Shown in pieces: positions 7,570 to 17,169 of a DNA stretch of 64,000 nucleotides. The DNA comes from an uncultured Muribaculaceae bacterium (GTDB taxonomy: Bacteria > Bacteroidota > Bacteroidia > Bacteroidales > Muribaculaceae): the NCBI GenBank assembly GCA_947381945.1, contig CANCXM010000014.1, forward strand, positions 1 through 64,000, read 5' to 3'. Under the pieces are notes generated by a model. That model was not told the DNA's origin. It worked only from the letters and a program-made list of their open reading frames with translations, and did not search any database. The position numbers and the translations under genes are program-made. Position 1 is the first letter of the stretch. The number at the start of each line of letters is the position of its first letter.

Positions 7570-8673
7570 ATGAGGCTGGTGGAACTTTCACTTACAAATT
7601 TCAAGAACATCCCGGAAGCTCGGCTCGAGTTCTCGGGCAAAGTCAACTGCTTTCTCGGCAACAACGGCATGGGCAAAAGCAACATGCTCGACGCCATATA
7701 CTTCCTGAGCTTCTGCAAAAGCTTCTCGCGGATGCCCGACAAAATGCTCCTGCGCCGTGGCGAAGACTTCGCAATAGCCAAGGGACGCTACGTCCGCAAA
7801 GGCATAGACGAAGAACTCACCCTCGGCATGTCGGCCACACGCCGCAAGACCCTCAAACGCGGAGGCAAGGAATATGACCGCCTCAGCTCCCATATCGGCA
7901 GCTTCCCCCTGGTCATGGTAGCACCCCAGGACATCGACCTCATCCGCGAGAGCGGCGAGGAGCGCCGCCACTGGATGGACGTGGTCATCTCGCAGAGCGA
8001 CCCCGTCTATCTCGACAACCTCATCCGCTACACCCGCGCCCTCGAACAGCGCAACCGCCTCCTCCGCGAAGGCTCCGTGGATGCCAACCTCTATGCAGCC
8101 GTCGAGATAGTCTTGGACATGTCGGCGACCTACATCCACTCAGTCCGAAAAGCAAAAATAGCCGAACTCACCGTCATCTTCGACCGTTACTACAAAGCCA
8201 TCGCAGGCCCCGGCGAGACCGTCACCCTCAGCTATCAGAGCGGCCTCAACCGCGAAAGTAGCACCATGCAGAGCCTCCTCGACGAAGCCCGCAGGCACGA
8301 CGAAATCGTCAAACACACCTCCGTCGGCATACACCGCGACGACATCGGCATGGAACTCGACGGAATGCCCATGCGCCGGACAGGCTCACAGGGCCAGTGC
8401 AAGACATTCACAATCGCACTCCGACTCGCGCAATACGACTTCCTCCACAGTGCAACCGGAATCCGTCCGCTCCTGCTCCTCGACGACATCTTCGACAAAC
8501 TCGACTCCTCCCGCGTGGAGCGCATCATGGAACTGGTCACCTCCGACTCCTTCGGCCAAATCTTCATCACCGACACCAACCGCAAGCACCTCGACGAAAT
8601 CATGAAGCGCACCGGCGGCGACTACCGCATGTGGCAGGTCGAGGACGGAATCTTCACACCGACAGAATCATGA
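7570..8673 (+). CDS. recF: DNA replication and repair protein RecF
   Basis: 367 residues, normal for RecF. This SMC-like ABC ATPase acts with RecO and RecR to load RecA at single-strand gaps. Walker A GNNGMGKS is at 30-37, the LTNFKNI N-terminal beta-strand at 8-14, an ABC-signature-like segment GSQGQCKTF near 271, and Walker B PLLLLDDIFDKLD near 300. The ATG sits 7 nt after a promoter box. The stop overlaps the next start (ATGA at 8670-8673), so recF is translationally coupled to the DUF721 gene, a frequent recF neighbour in Bacteroidota. dnaA and dnaN are not in the window. Confidence 0.95.
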   Translation: MRLVELSLTNFKNIPEARLEFSGKVNCFLGNNGMGKSNMLDAIYFLSFCKSFSRMPDKMLLRRGEDFAIAKGRYVRKGIDEELTLGMSATRRKTLKRGGKEYDRLSSHIGSFPLVMVAPQDIDLIRESGEERRHWMDVVISQSDPVYLDNLIRYTRALEQRNRLLREGSVDANLYAAVEIVLDMSATYIHSVRKAKIAELTVIFDRYYKAIAGPGETVTLSYQSGLNRESSTMQSLLDEARRHDEIVKHTSVGIHRDDIGMELDGMPMRRTGSQGQCKTFTIALRLAQYDFLHSATGIRPLLLLDDIFDKLDSSRVERIMELVTSDSFGQIFITDTNRKHLDEIMKRTGGDYRMWQVEDGIFTPTES

Positions 8674-8960
8674 AGCGCACCTATCCCAAACATATAGCCG
8701 GAATCATCGACGAGGCAATGGCCCGCGCCGGACTCACCGACTCGCTCAACGAACAGCGCGCCGCCGCCGCATGGATCGACGTGGTCGGCCCCGGAATCAA
8801 CCGCTACACGACCCGCCGCTATGTGGACCACGGTGTCCTTCACGTCTACATGACCTCGGCACCCCTCAAAAACGAACTCTCCTTCAACCGCGACCGCATC
8901 ATCACCGCCATCAACCGCATGGTCGGCGCGGAAGTCATCAACGACGTCCAGTTTCACTGA
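8670..8960 (+). CDS. DUF721 (DciA-like) family protein
   Basis: 96 residues from the ATG overlapping the recF stop. The segment AWxDVVGPGINRYTTRRYVDHGVLHVYMTS is the typical DUF721 core (wxxVvG...t.p..i..g.L.V...s..w..eL), followed by LKNELSFNRDRIITAINRMVG. Members are related to DciA, which helps load the replicative helicase in bacteria lacking DnaC. Its position behind recF fits a replication or repair role. The longer in-frame ORF starting near 8397 lies inside recF and is not used. Confidence 0.85.
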   Translation: MKRTYPKHIAGIIDEAMARAGLTDSLNEQRAAAAWIDVVGPGINRYTTRRYVDHGVLHVYMTSAPLKNELSFNRDRIITAINRMVGAEVINDVQFH

Positions 8961-9055
8961 CCGGACAGCCCGCCTCCACCGCAACACTCTGCGTCGGAGG
9001 GACGGCACAAGCGTCCGGGATTCATTAATATAGAAAAAAACATAATTCAATAGAA

Positions 9056-9538
9056 ATGAGCACAAACCGTTGCGAAGCAGGAATCGACACCTTCCGCCAT
9101 CATCTCCCGCTCCAGATGAGGTTCAACGACATCGATCTGCTCGGACATCTCAACAACAGCGTCTACCTCACCTTCATGGATCTCGCCAAGGCCCGTTACT
9201 TCGAGGAAGTCAACGGAGGCCCGGTGGACATCCGCACAATGGGTGTGGTAATTGTCAACATCAACGCCAACTTCTGCATCCCTACCTTCTTCCACGAGCA
9301 GATAGAAGCCGAGACAGCCGTCGTGGCCATCGGCGAGAAGAGCATCACCCTCGAACAGCGCATCTATTCCGTGCCTGACCGTCAGGTGAAATGCTCCTGC
9401 CGGACCATCATGGCCGGATTCGATATCAATACCAATACTTCCATCCCCATCACGGAAGAGTGGGTGAAAAAATTCGAAGCCTACGAAGGCCGCAAACTCC
9501 AAAAACCAAGTAGGAAAGACCCGGAAGGCATTTGCTGA
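9056..9538 (+). CDS. acyl-CoA thioesterase, 4HBT hotdog fold
   Basis: 160 residues. The motif RFNDIDLLGHLNNSVYLTFMD at about 21-41 is the YbgC/4HBT signature D.D..GHvNN..Y; the Asp and the GH..N region form the active site of hotdog thioesterases. These enzymes hydrolyse acyl-CoA or acyl-ACP thioesters in the cytosol; the exact substrate cannot be read from the sequence. It lies 95 nt after the DUF721 gene and is followed by a long imperfect hairpin (9541-9727), which may end the transcript. Confidence 0.85.
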   Translation: MSTNRCEAGIDTFRHHLPLQMRFNDIDLLGHLNNSVYLTFMDLAKARYFEEVNGGPVDIRTMGVVIVNINANFCIPTFFHEQIEAETAVVAIGEKSITLEQRIYSVPDRQVKCSCRTIMAGFDINTNTSIPITEEWVKKFEAYEGRKLQKPSRKDPEGIC

Positions 9539-9540
9539 GA

Positions 9541-9727
9541 AGGGTACATAAGGACATAAGGTCAGAAGAAACAAAAGATTAATTTTTTTAAGGAATTATT
9601 ATATCTGAGAAGTAGATTAGGTTGTATATCTGAGATATATTTGAATTCTCTGAAATTTAATAAATATCAGAGTTTAAATTAAATAAAAAACTTATGTCCC
9701 TTCTGACCTTATGTCTTTATGTACCTT
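9541..9727. repeat. long imperfect inverted repeat of ACATAAG words
   Basis: Left arm GGTACATAAGGACATAAGG, then TCAGAAG (about 9543-9568) pairs with the right arm at about 9697-9724; beyond that the arms diverge. The AT-rich loop contains repeats of TATCTGAGA. It lies between convergently unlinked transcription units and could act as a terminator. Confidence 0.75.
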
Positions 9728-9777
9728 TCCATCCACCCATTCTTTCCTATCATTTTTAGCTTGTTAATTATTTTGTA

Positions 9778-11166
9778 ATGGCATTGCGTCAACTTCCCGA
9801 GGAATTCCTCACCATGCTCTCCGAGACAGGCCTGGAGGAGCTTCAGACAGCTCTTGCAGAGGGCGAGCCATGCACATCCCTCCGCCTCAACCGGCGCAAA
9901 ACGGCCCCCGGCACCCAACCAGCATGGGCCGCCACGGCAGTACCCTGGTGTGAAGGCGGTTTCTATCTCGACCGGCGCCCCCGCTTCACCTTCGACCCTA
10001 TGCTCCATCAGGGATGCTACTATGTGCAGGAAGCCTCCTCCATGTTCCACTCCCACGTCGTCAGGCAACTGACCACCGGAGCGTCAGGTCCGCTGCGCGT
10101 CCTCGACTCATGCGCCGCACCCGGAGGCAAGACCACGGCCGTAATCGACTCACTCCCCGACGGTTCCCTCATGGTGGCAAACGAATATGTCCCCTCACGC
10201 GCCGCAATCCTCCGCGAGAACATCATCAAGTGGGGCTACCCCTCGGCAGTGGTCACCCGTGGCGACACAGCCGCTTTCCGTCATCTTAAAGAGAGCTTCG
10301 ACCTCATCATTGCCGATGTCCCCTGCTCTGGCGAGGGAATGATGCGCAAGGATGAGGATGCCGTCAGCCAATGGTCGCGCGGACTCATCCGCGAGTGTGC
10401 TGAACGGCAGTGGGAAATCGTCGGCAACCTCTGGCCCGCACTCAAACCCGGCGGCTGCCTCATCTACAGCACCTGCACCTTCAACCGCACCGAAAACGAG
10501 GAGATGGTCGGCCGCATCATCAGCGAACTCGGAGGCGAAAGCGTCGGGATAGACATCAATCCGGATTGGGGAATCGCCCCCGGAATCGACACCTCCGCCC
10601 ACTGCTACCGTTTCCTCCCCGGAAGGGTGCGTGGCGAAGGGCTTTTCGTCGCCGTCATCCGAAAGTCGGGTGAACCACGTCCCGAAAAATCCTCATCCAA
10701 AACCAAAAAGGATAAAGGAAAGAAGAGCAAACCCCTCCCGCAACTTGCAGAAGCCACATCGTGGCTCCCCGATGGATTGAAAGAGGACTTCGAAGTCTAT
10801 TCAGAGGATGACCGCATCAGCGCCTTTCCGACAATCCATGTGCCCATGCTCAAAAAAATCAAGAATGAGCTTGACGTAATCCACGAAGGCATCCTCATCG
10901 GCACCGTAAAAGGAAAAGACCTTATCCCCTCGCAGTCACTCGCCATGCTCACCCCCTCCACCGACCGTTTCCCGACCCACGGATTGAGCGAGGATGAAGC
11001 CATACCCTACCTTTCAGGCGATGCCATCGGCCTCCCTTCCGACATGCCGCGAGGCTACGTCATGCTCACCTATCTTGACCGTCCCCTTGGCTTCGTGAAA
11101 AACATCGGAAACCGCTCCAACAACCTCTACCCCTCCCCCTGGCGCATAAAGACAAAGCCCATCTGA
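9778..11166 (+). CDS. RsmF-like rRNA cytosine-C5 methyltransferase
   Basis: 462 residues. NOL1/NOP2/Sun-family m5C methyltransferase using SAM. SAM-binding motif CAAPGGKT at about 112-119, motif IV DVPCSGEGMMRKD at about 180-192 and motif VI YSTCTFNRTENE at about 229-240, the two cysteines being the release and nucleophilic residues. The C-terminal ~130 residues fit the PUA-like RNA-binding tail of RsmF-type enzymes, joined by a lysine-rich linker near 305-320. It is followed after 38 nt of AACTCAAAACT repeat by trmD, so both may form one RNA-modification operon. RsmF, RsmB and other NSUN relatives share these motifs; the C-terminal tail favours RsmF. Confidence 0.88.
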   Translation: MALRQLPEEFLTMLSETGLEELQTALAEGEPCTSLRLNRRKTAPGTQPAWAATAVPWCEGGFYLDRRPRFTFDPMLHQGCYYVQEASSMFHSHVVRQLTTGASGPLRVLDSCAAPGGKTTAVIDSLPDGSLMVANEYVPSRAAILRENIIKWGYPSAVVTRGDTAAFRHLKESFDLIIADVPCSGEGMMRKDEDAVSQWSRGLIRECAERQWEIVGNLWPALKPGGCLIYSTCTFNRTENEEMVGRIISELGGESVGIDINPDWGIAPGIDTSAHCYRFLPGRVRGEGLFVAVIRKSGEPRPEKSSSKTKKDKGKKSKPLPQLAEATSWLPDGLKEDFEVYSEDDRISAFPTIHVPMLKKIKNELDVIHEGILIGTVKGKDLIPSQSLAMLTPSTDRFPTHGLSEDEAIPYLSGDAIGLPSDMPRGYVMLTYLDRPLGFVKNIGNRSNNLYPSPWRIKTKPI

Positions 11167-11204
11167 CAACTCAAAACTCAAAACTGACAACTCAAAACTG
11201 ACAA
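11164..11204 (+). repeat. AACTCAAAACT word repeat abutting trmD
   Basis: GACAACTCAAAACTCAAAAC, then TGACAACTCAAAACTGACAA, ending immediately before the trmD ATG, where a ribosome-binding leader is expected. Confidence 0.8.
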
Positions 11205-11888
11205 ATGAGAATCGACATACTCACCGTACTTCCCGAAATGATTGAATCGCCCCTCAACTGCTCGATACTGAAACGCGCGCAGGACAAGGGCCTTGCAGAA
11301 ATCGTGGTCCACAATCTCCGCGAATACACCACCAACAAGCACCGCAAAGTCGACGACTACCCCTTCGGTGGCGAAGCCGGGATGGTCATGCAGATCGAAC
11401 CCGTGGACCGCGCCATAGCCGACCTGAAATCGCAGCGCGACTACGATGAAGTAATCTTCACCTCCCCCGACGGCGAACAGTTTGACCAGCCGATGGCCAA
11501 CTCCCTCTCCCTCGCGCAGAATCTCATCATCCTCTGTGGCCACTACAAGGGTATCGACTACCGCATCCGCGAACACCTCATCACCAAGGAAATCTCCATC
11601 GGCGACTACGTCCTCACCGGAGGCGAGATTCCAGCCGTGGTCATCGCTGACGCGATCGTGCGCCTCATCCCCGGAGCTATCGGCGACGAACAGAGCGCCC
11701 TCAGCGACTCCTTCCAGGACAACCTTCTCGCTCCACCCGTCTACACCCGTCCCGCCGAATACAAAGGCTGGCGCGTGCCCGACATCCTCCTCTCCGGTCA
11801 CAAAGCCAAAATCGACGACTGGAAACACGAACAGGCCCTCACCCGCACCCGCCTCCTCCGCCCCGACCTCCTCAAAGGAATGGAATAG
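11205..11888 (+). CDS. trmD: tRNA (guanine37-N1)-methyltransferase TrmD
   Basis: 227 residues, usual TrmD length. A SPOUT methyltransferase that makes m1G37 next to the anticodon and prevents +1 frameshifting. Visible signatures: [11 protein letters not shown] at the N-terminus, [15 protein letters not shown] near 57-71, [11 protein letters not shown] near 109-119 and [20 protein letters not shown] near 133-152 (the trefoil-knot SAM site). The ATG is preceded directly by AACTCAAAACT repeats with no Shine-Dalgarno-like sequence. Confidence 0.96.
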   Translation: MRIDILTVLPEMIESPLNCSILKRAQDKGLAEIVVHNLREYTTNKHRKVDDYPFGGEAGMVMQIEPVDRAIADLKSQRDYDEVIFTSPDGEQFDQPMANSLSLAQNLIILCGHYKGIDYRIREHLITKEISIGDYVLTGGEIPAVVIADAIVRLIPGAIGDEQSALSDSFQDNLLAPPVYTRPAEYKGWRVPDILLSGHKAKIDDWKHEQALTRTRLLRPDLLKGME

Positions 11889-11909
11889 AAATTATTAACA
11901 ATCATACAG

Positions 11910-11940
11910 TTGCGATATTTGTTATAATTTTATATCTTTG
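11910..11940 (+). promoter_or_regulatory. promoter of the small ORF/GNAT pair
   Basis: TTG at 11910-11912, 20 nt, TATCTTTG at 11933-11940; 21 nt upstream of the ATG at 11962. Confidence 0.6.
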
Positions 11941-11961
11941 TATAAATTAAAATATCATAAT

Positions 11962-12141
11962 ATGGCAATGACAATCAAGACATCCCCTGAACTTTGGGGA
12001 GAAGATGCCCGAATCTTTATGGAAGAAGCGGAGCATAACGGGAAACTGCCTACGCCTAAACTATCGGATGCACAGCGAAAAATACTCACCACAATGTTGG
12101 ACAGTGCTAAAAATATTATTTTTCCACCGCATAAAGGCTGA
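11962..12141 (+). CDS. small protein upstream of GNAT enzyme, possible antitoxin
   Basis: 59 residues from ATG 11962; the in-frame start at 11938 lies inside the promoter box. It is mixed-charge and helical-looking (PELWGEDARIFMEEAEHNGK, then LPTPKLSDAQRKILTTMLDS). I do not see the classic ribbon-helix-helix DUF1778 motif. It has its own promoter and lies 5 nt upstream of the acetyltransferase gene, the arrangement of GNAT-type toxin-antitoxin modules. The antitoxin role is inferred from context only. Confidence 0.55.
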   Translation: MAMTIKTSPELWGEDARIFMEEAEHNGKLPTPKLSDAQRKILTTMLDSAKNIIFPPHKG

Positions 12142-12146
12142 ATCAA

Positions 12147-12752
12147 ATGGCAGACTTCATTTTCGTTGAAAAAACTTTTATGGTTCCTTATACGAAAGAG
12201 GTTGCAGATTTCTGTGACCCCTTTTCGTGTGGTGACGATGATCTGGACGACTTCTTCAGCAAGGACGTATTTCTTTACGAAAGTGAATTACTTGGAAAAA
12301 GCTATTGTTGGATAAATCGCGACAATCCTCATGAAATAGTAGCTATCGCTACACTTTCATACGACGGAATAAAAACATATACGTTAGATAATCCCTCCAA
12401 GAATGCCTTACAACGTAAGATTCCTCAACAAAAACGCCATCGGAGTTATCCGGCAGTGTTGATAGGAAGACTTGGAGTTAATAAAAAATTCCAAGGCCAC
12501 GGACTGAAAGCCGGTTCGCAACTCATGGACGCACTTAAATATTGGTTCATTGATGAGAACAACAAAGCTGCTTGCCGGTATATGCTCGTGGATGCGTATA
12601 ATAGTGAACCTACGATCAACTATTATACTAAGAATGGATTCAAACCTCTATATAAAACTGAAGTAGGCGAAAAAGAAGCTTTCGGAATACCGCACGATAT
12701 ACCTCTTAAAAGTCGTATATATTTTTTTGATCTCAAATTAATTACAACTTAA
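12147..12752 (+). CDS. GNAT-family N-acetyltransferase, possible toxin
   Basis: 201 residues. GNAT motif A is LIGRLGVNKKFQGHGLKAGSQ at about 107-127, with the Q/RxxGxG-type acetyl-CoA pyrophosphate loop. Motif B follows as INYYTKNGFKPLY near 166-178. The N-terminal DPFSCGDDDLDDFFSKDVF (about 24-42) matches the start of TacT/AtaT-like toxins, which acetylate aminoacyl-tRNA, but also of ordinary GNAT enzymes. Co-transcription with a 59-residue ORF supports a toxin-antitoxin reading. The locus looks less GC-rich than its neighbours, consistent with acquisition. Confidence 0.75.
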   Translation: MADFIFVEKTFMVPYTKEVADFCDPFSCGDDDLDDFFSKDVFLYESELLGKSYCWINRDNPHEIVAIATLSYDGIKTYTLDNPSKNALQRKIPQQKRHRSYPAVLIGRLGVNKKFQGHGLKAGSQLMDALKYWFIDENNKAACRYMLVDAYNSEPTINYYTKNGFKPLYKTEVGEKEAFGIPHDIPLKSRIYFFDLKLITT

Positions 12753-12782
12753 AAATACCATCAGACCAACCTTTCATCAACC

Positions 12783-13742
12783 ATGCTGAAAAAGTATTTT
12801 TTATTGCTGACGCTGCTCCTCTCTATGATTTCCGCCTCGGCGGAAGAGCGCAAATATGATTTCGTTGTGGCACAGGACGGAAGCGGTGATTTCACCACCG
12901 TTCAGGAGGCCATCAATGCCGTCCCTGACTTCCGCAAGGCCAACCGCACCAATATCCTTGTCAAGAAGGGCACTTATAAGGAAAAACTTATCGTCCCCGA
13001 ATGCAAGATACAGGTATCGCTCATCGGTGAGGACGGCGCGGTGATAACCTATGATGACTATGCCTCGAAACTGAACCGTTTCGGAGAGGAAAAATCCACT
13101 TCCGGTTCTGCTTCATGCTACATCTATGCCCCCGATTTCATAGCAGAGAACATCACCTTTGAAAACAGTGCAGGTCCTGTCGGACAGGCCGTGGCGTGTT
13201 TCGTGAGCGGCGACCGTGCCATCTTCCGCAACTGCCGTTTCCTCGGCTGTCAGGACACCCTCTACACCTACGGCTATCCCTCGCGCCAATACTATGAGGA
13301 TTGCTACATCGAAGGTACCGTGGATTTCATTTTTGGCAAGTCTACAGCCGTTTTCAACCGCTGCAACATCCACAGCCGTGGAAATGGCTATGTGACCGCT
13401 CCTGCAACCCCCGAAGGAAGCAAATATGGCTATGTTTTCCATGATTGCAAGCTGACGGGAGCTGACGGTGTGAAGAATGTGCCTCTCTCACGTCCCTGGC
13501 GACCTTACGCACAGGCTATTTTCATAAACTGCGACCTCGGCAAACATATCTCTCCTGCGGGATGGGACAACTGGGGACGCGAATCAAATGAAAAGACCGT
13601 CACCTACGGCGAGTACAACAGCAAAGGCCCCGGTGCAAACCCATCCGCCCGCGCCCCCTACTCACGCCAGCTCACCGACCCCACCCACTACGCAATAAGC
13701 ACCGTCCTCTCCGGCGACGACGGTTGGAATCCGGTGATGTAA
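12783..13742 (+). CDS. secreted pectinesterase (CE8)
   Basis: 319 residues with a signal peptide (about 1-20, MLKKYFLLLTLLLSMISASA). Right-handed beta-helix pectin methylesterase that removes methyl esters from homogalacturonan. The CE8 motifs are in order: GQAVACFVSGDRA near 138, CQDTLYTYGYPSRQYYEDCY near 159-178, VDFIFGKSTAVF near 182 (catalytic Asp residues), and LSRPWRPYAQ near 237. About 320 residues is normal. No other pectin gene is nearby, so it is a lone member rather than part of a visible polysaccharide-utilisation locus. Confidence 0.93.
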   Translation: MLKKYFLLLTLLLSMISASAEERKYDFVVAQDGSGDFTTVQEAINAVPDFRKANRTNILVKKGTYKEKLIVPECKIQVSLIGEDGAVITYDDYASKLNRFGEEKSTSGSASCYIYAPDFIAENITFENSAGPVGQAVACFVSGDRAIFRNCRFLGCQDTLYTYGYPSRQYYEDCYIEGTVDFIFGKSTAVFNRCNIHSRGNGYVTAPATPEGSKYGYVFHDCKLTGADGVKNVPLSRPWRPYAQAIFINCDLGKHISPAGWDNWGRESNEKTVTYGEYNSKGPGANPSARAPYSRQLTDPTHYAISTVLSGDDGWNPVM

Positions 13743-13769
13743 TTTACTTTTGAACCAACAATAACGTTT

Positions 13770-13815
13770 ACAGCCTCGCTTATCCTGCAGCGGATAAGCG
13801 AGGCTGTTTGTTTTA
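13770..13815 (+). terminator. intrinsic terminator after pectinesterase
   Basis: Stem ACAGCCTCGCTTATCC / GGATAAGCGAGGCTGT, 16 bp with a short loop, followed by TTGTTTTATTT. Confidence 0.9.
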
Positions 13816-14025
13816 TTTGAAGAAGCCGTCAAATGAGAGGTCTTCGTCAATTTCGGGCCAATGTATACCGAAATGAGAGAGTTTATAGTTTTCACGCTGC
13901 TTCAATGAAGATGATTGGAAGCGCGAATAATCTGAGAAACGTTCACAAGCCTTACGGCCATCTGTTGTTTCAATCCAAATTTCCGCAGGAGTAAGCCATA
14001 CACGGGATATGTCTGTCCGATTCAT
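13813..14025 (-). CDS. DUF2442 domain protein
   Basis: 70 residues. The C-terminal HFGIHWPEIDEDLSFDGFF is the DUF2442 hallmark (GIHWP.lDEDlS..G), and the N-terminus has VWLTPAEIWIETTDGRK. DUF2442 proteins are small DNA-binding-like proteins often paired with DUF4160, possibly toxin-antitoxin related; no DUF4160 partner is visible here. It has its own promoter (14061-14091) and shares the bidirectional hairpin at 13770. Confidence 0.8.
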   Translation of the reverse strand: MNRTDISRVWLTPAEIWIETTDGRKACERFSDYSRFQSSSLKQRENYKLSHFGIHWPEIDEDLSFDGFFK

Positions 14026-14060
14026 GATTTATAGTCATTCCAATTTGGAATATAGCCTTG

Positions 14061-14091
14061 CAAAGTTATAGATTTATGACTAATTATCAAA
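14061..14091 (-). promoter_or_regulatory. promoter of the DUF2442 gene
   Basis: On the minus strand TTTG (14091-14088), 19 nt, TAACTTTG (14068-14061), 35 nt upstream of the ATG. Confidence 0.65.
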
Positions 14092-14103
14092 TAATTGGAA
14101 AGA

Positions 14104-14156
14104 AAAAAACAGTTCCCATCTGCAATTTATGATGCAGATGGGAACTGTTTTTTTAT
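14104..14156 (-). terminator. bidirectional terminator after leuS
   Basis: AAAAACAGTTCCCATCTGCA pairs with TGCAGATGGGAACTGTTTTT around a short loop; A-run and T-run flank the stem, so it can work on both strands. Confidence 0.9.
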
Positions 14157-14159
14157 GGG

Positions 14160-14203
14160 TTGTCAGTTGTGAGTTTTGAGTTGTAAGTTTTGAGTTTTCA
14201 GTA
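14160..14203 (-). repeat. AACTCAAAACT word repeat downstream of leuS
   Basis: On the minus strand: ACTCAAAACTTACAACTCAA, AACTCACAACTGACAAC. The C/A-rich strand is the leuS sense strand. Confidence 0.75.
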
Positions 14204-14229
14204 TTTGGTTAGAGGTTGGGGGTTGTTTG

Positions 14230-14257
14230 GCATACGCGCTACAGCGCGTCCCTACAA
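14230..14257 (-). repeat. short palindromic element, CTACAG core
   Basis: GCATACGCGCTACAGCGCGT then CCCTACAAG. One of six copies in the window of GTAGGGACGCGCTGTAGCGC. Confidence 0.85.
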
Positions 14258-14320
14258 GTCCCTACAAGCACAGAGGTATAGCACAAACAGTTGGCGAGGC
14301 CAGTAAGCGGAGTATTATCT

Positions 14321-14394
14321 ATACTCTATACTTTAACCTCTATACTAAATCTATAATCTATACTCTATACTTTAATCTCTATACTTTATAAAAG
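14321..14394. repeat. CTATACT word repeat
   Basis: Degenerate tandem of ATCTATACTCTATACTTTAA and CTCTATACTAAATC words running up to the leuS stop codon. AT-rich, no gene. Confidence 0.7.
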
Positions 14395-17169
14395 TCACCC
14401 TACGACGATATTGACAATCTTATTGGGGACGACGATGATTTTCTTGACTGACTTGCCTTCGAGCCACTTGGCTGAGGATTCATGGGAGAGGGCCAATTTC
14501 TCGACTTCGTCCTTGGGCATATCGGCAGGTACCTGAATGGTGAAGCGGGCCTTACCGTTGAAGGAAACGGCATAATTGGCGGTGTTCTCCTTAAGGTACT
14601 CCTCGTTCCACTCGGGCCACTTGGCATCGTTGACAGTAGTGTCGTGGCCGAGGGCGGTGTGCCAAAGCTCTTCGGCAACGTGGGGAGCGAAGGGTGCGAG
14701 GACAATCACGAGTGGTTCGAGCACCTCACGGCTGTGGCACTTGAGCGATGAAAGCTCGTTGACACAAATCATGAAGGCAGCGACCGAAGTGTTGTAAGAG
14801 AATGTCTCGATGTCGCCTGTGACCTTCTTGATGAGCTTGTGGACAGCCTTAAGAGCCTCTGCAGAGGGCTTGGAATCGTCGACGAAACACTGGTCACCCT
14901 TATAGTAAAGACCCCAGAGCTTCTTGATGAAGCGGTTCACACCGTCAATACCGTTGGTGTCCCAAGGCTTGCTCTGCTCGATCGGACCGAGGAACATCTC
15001 GTAGAGGCGGAGTGTGTCGGCACCGTAGCGCTCAACTATATCGTCGGGATTGACGACATTGAACATCGACTTCGACATCTTCTCGACAGCCCAGCCACAG
15101 ACATATTTGCCATCCTCAAGGATGAATTCGGCATCCTTGAACTCGGGACGCCATGCACGGAAGGCATCGAGGTCGAGGACATCGTTGCTCACACGGTTAA
15201 CGTCGACACGGATGGGAGTGGTGTCATACTGGTCTTTAAGACCGAGAGAAACGAAGGTATTGGTGTCCTTGATACGATAGACGAAGTTGGTGCGACCCTG
15301 AATCATGCCCTGGTTGATGAGCTTCTTGAAAGGCTCCGGCTCAACGACATAACCGAGGTCATAGAGGAACTTGTTCCAGAAACGCGAGTAGATGAGGTGG
15401 CCGGTAGCATGTTCGGTACCACCAATATAGAGGTCAACGTTGCGCCAGTATTCGTCTGCTTCCTTCGATACGAGAGCCTCGTTGTTGTCGGGATCCATGT
15501 AGCGGAGATAGTAGGCCGATGAGCCTGCGAAACCGGGCATGGTGTTGAGCTCGATGGGATAGCCCTCGGGAGTGACCCAGTTCTTGGCGCGTCCCAGCGG
15601 AGGCTCGCCTGTCTCTGTGGGGAGATACTTGTCGACTTCGGGGAGAAGGAGCGGGAGCGATGACTCGTCCATGAGGTGGGGGATACCATCCTTATAATAT
15701 ACGGGGAAAGGCTCGCCCCAGTAGCGCTGACGGCTGAAGATGGCGTCGCGCAGACGGTAGTTGACCTTTACCTTACCAATACCCTTCTCGGCGATATATT
15801 TCTTGGTGGCGGCGATTGCCTCGGGAACTTCAAGACCATTGAGCGAGAAGTCGGCAGACGCGGAATTAATCATCTTGCCGCTCTTGGCCTCGAAACTTTC
15901 CTCCGACACGTCGCAACCCTCGATGAGAGGAACGATGGGGAGGTCGAAGTGGCGGGCGAAGGCGTAGTCACGGCTATCGTGGGCAGGAACAGCCATGATG
16001 GCACCGGTTCCGTAGCCTGCAAGCACATAGTCGCTGATCCAGATGGGAATTTCCTTGCCGGTAAGGGGATTGACAGCATAGCTTCCGGTGAACACACCCG
16101 ACACTTTCTTGTCGATCATGCGCTCACGTTCGGTCTTGTGCTTGATGCTTTCGAGATATTCGTCGACGGCCTTGCGCTGCTCGGGAGTGGTCACCTTGTC
16201 GACATATTCGCTCTCGGGAGCCATCACCATGAAGGTGACACCGAAGACGGTGTCGGCGCGGGTGGTGAAGATTTCAAGTTCGATGTCGGAACCAACGATG
16301 GGGAAGCGCATTTCCGCACCCTCAGAGCGACCGATCCAGTTGCGCTGGGTCTCTTTGAGCGAGTCGGTCCAGTCGAGGTCATTGAGACCGTCGAGAAGAC
16401 GCTGTGCGTAGGCCGACACGCGGAGACACCACTGATACATCAGCTTCTGCTCCACGGGATAGCCGCCACGGATTGAAAGACCCTCGCTCACCTCATCATT
16501 GGCAAGCACGGTGCCGAGCTGAGGACACCAGTTCACCATAGTGTTGCCGAGATAGGCGATGCGGTAGTTCATGAGAGTGTCGCTCTTCTCCTTTTCCGAC
16601 ATGGCCTTCCACTCATCAGCCGTGAAGTCGAGTTCCTCGGAGCAAGCGGCGTGGATACCCTTCGAACCTTCCTTCTCGAAGTGCTCGACGAGCTTGGAGA
16701 TGGGCTGAGCCTTGTCAAGCTCGGTGTCGTAGTAGCTCTCCACCATCTTCATGAAAGCCCACTGTGTCCACTTGTAGAACTTGGGGTCGCATGTGCGCAC
16801 CTCACGGTCCCAGTCATAGCAGAAACCGATACGGTCGAGCTGCTGACGGTAGCGGGCGATGTTGTCGGTAGTGGTCTTCTCGGGATGCTGTCCGGTCTGG
16901 ATGGCATACTGCTCGGCGGGGAGACCGTAGGCATCGTAGCCCATGGGGTGAAGGACGTTGAATCCACGCAGACGTTTGTAACGCGAGTAAATATCGGACG
17001 CGATGTAGCCTAAGGGGTGACCGACATGCAGACCCGCACCCGAGGGATAGGGAAACATGTCGAGCACATAGAATTTAGGACGCGTCGTGTCGAGGGCGGT
17101 CTTGTAGACCTTGTTGTCACGCCAGTAATTCTGCCAGCGTGATTCGATGTCTTTATGATTATATTCCAT
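14395..17169 (-). CDS. leuS: leucyl-tRNA synthetase
   Basis: 924 residues, in the normal range for Bacteroidota LeuRS. Class I synthetase charging tRNA-Leu. HIGH-type motif [17 protein letters not shown] at about 39-55 and KMSKS motif in [17 protein letters not shown] near 700. The CP1 editing domain lies between (for example [12 protein letters not shown] near 285 and [17 protein letters not shown] near 390). The C-terminus [16 protein letters not shown] is the family's usual end. The leader carries two inverted palindromic elements and AACTCAAAACT repeats up to the ATG. Confidence 0.97.
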   Translation of the reverse strand: MEYNHKDIESRWQNYWRDNKVYKTALDTTRPKFYVLDMFPYPSGAGLHVGHPLGYIASDIYSRYKRLRGFNVLHPMGYDAYGLPAEQYAIQTGQHPEKTTTDNIARYRQQLDRIGFCYDWDREVRTCDPKFYKWTQWAFMKMVESYYDTELDKAQPISKLVEHFEKEGSKGIHAACSEELDFTADEWKAMSEKEKSDTLMNYRIAYLGNTMVNWCPQLGTVLANDEVSEGLSIRGGYPVEQKLMYQWCLRVSAYAQRLLDGLNDLDWTDSLKETQRNWIGRSEGAEMRFPIVGSDIELEIFTTRADTVFGVTFMVMAPESEYVDKVTTPEQRKAVDEYLESIKHKTERERMIDKKVSGVFTGSYAVNPLTGKEIPIWISDYVLAGYGTGAIMAVPAHDSRDYAFARHFDLPIVPLIEGCDVSEESFEAKSGKMINSASADFSLNGLEVPEAIAATKKYIAEKGIGKVKVNYRLRDAIFSRQRYWGEPFPVYYKDGIPHLMDESSLPLLLPEVDKYLPTETGEPPLGRAKNWVTPEGYPIELNTMPGFAGSSAYYLRYMDPDNNEALVSKEADEYWRNVDLYIGGTEHATGHLIYSRFWNKFLYDLGYVVEPEPFKKLINQGMIQGRTNFVYRIKDTNTFVSLGLKDQYDTTPIRVDVNRVSNDVLDLDAFRAWRPEFKDAEFILEDGKYVCGWAVEKMSKSMFNVVNPDDIVERYGADTLRLYEMFLGPIEQSKPWDTNGIDGVNRFIKKLWGLYYKGDQCFVDDSKPSAEALKAVHKLIKKVTGDIETFSYNTSVAAFMICVNELSSLKCHSREVLEPLVIVLAPFAPHVAEELWHTALGHDTTVNDAKWPEWNEEYLKENTANYAVSFNGKARFTIQVPADMPKDEVEKLALSHESSAKWLEGKSVKKIIVVPNKIVNIVVG

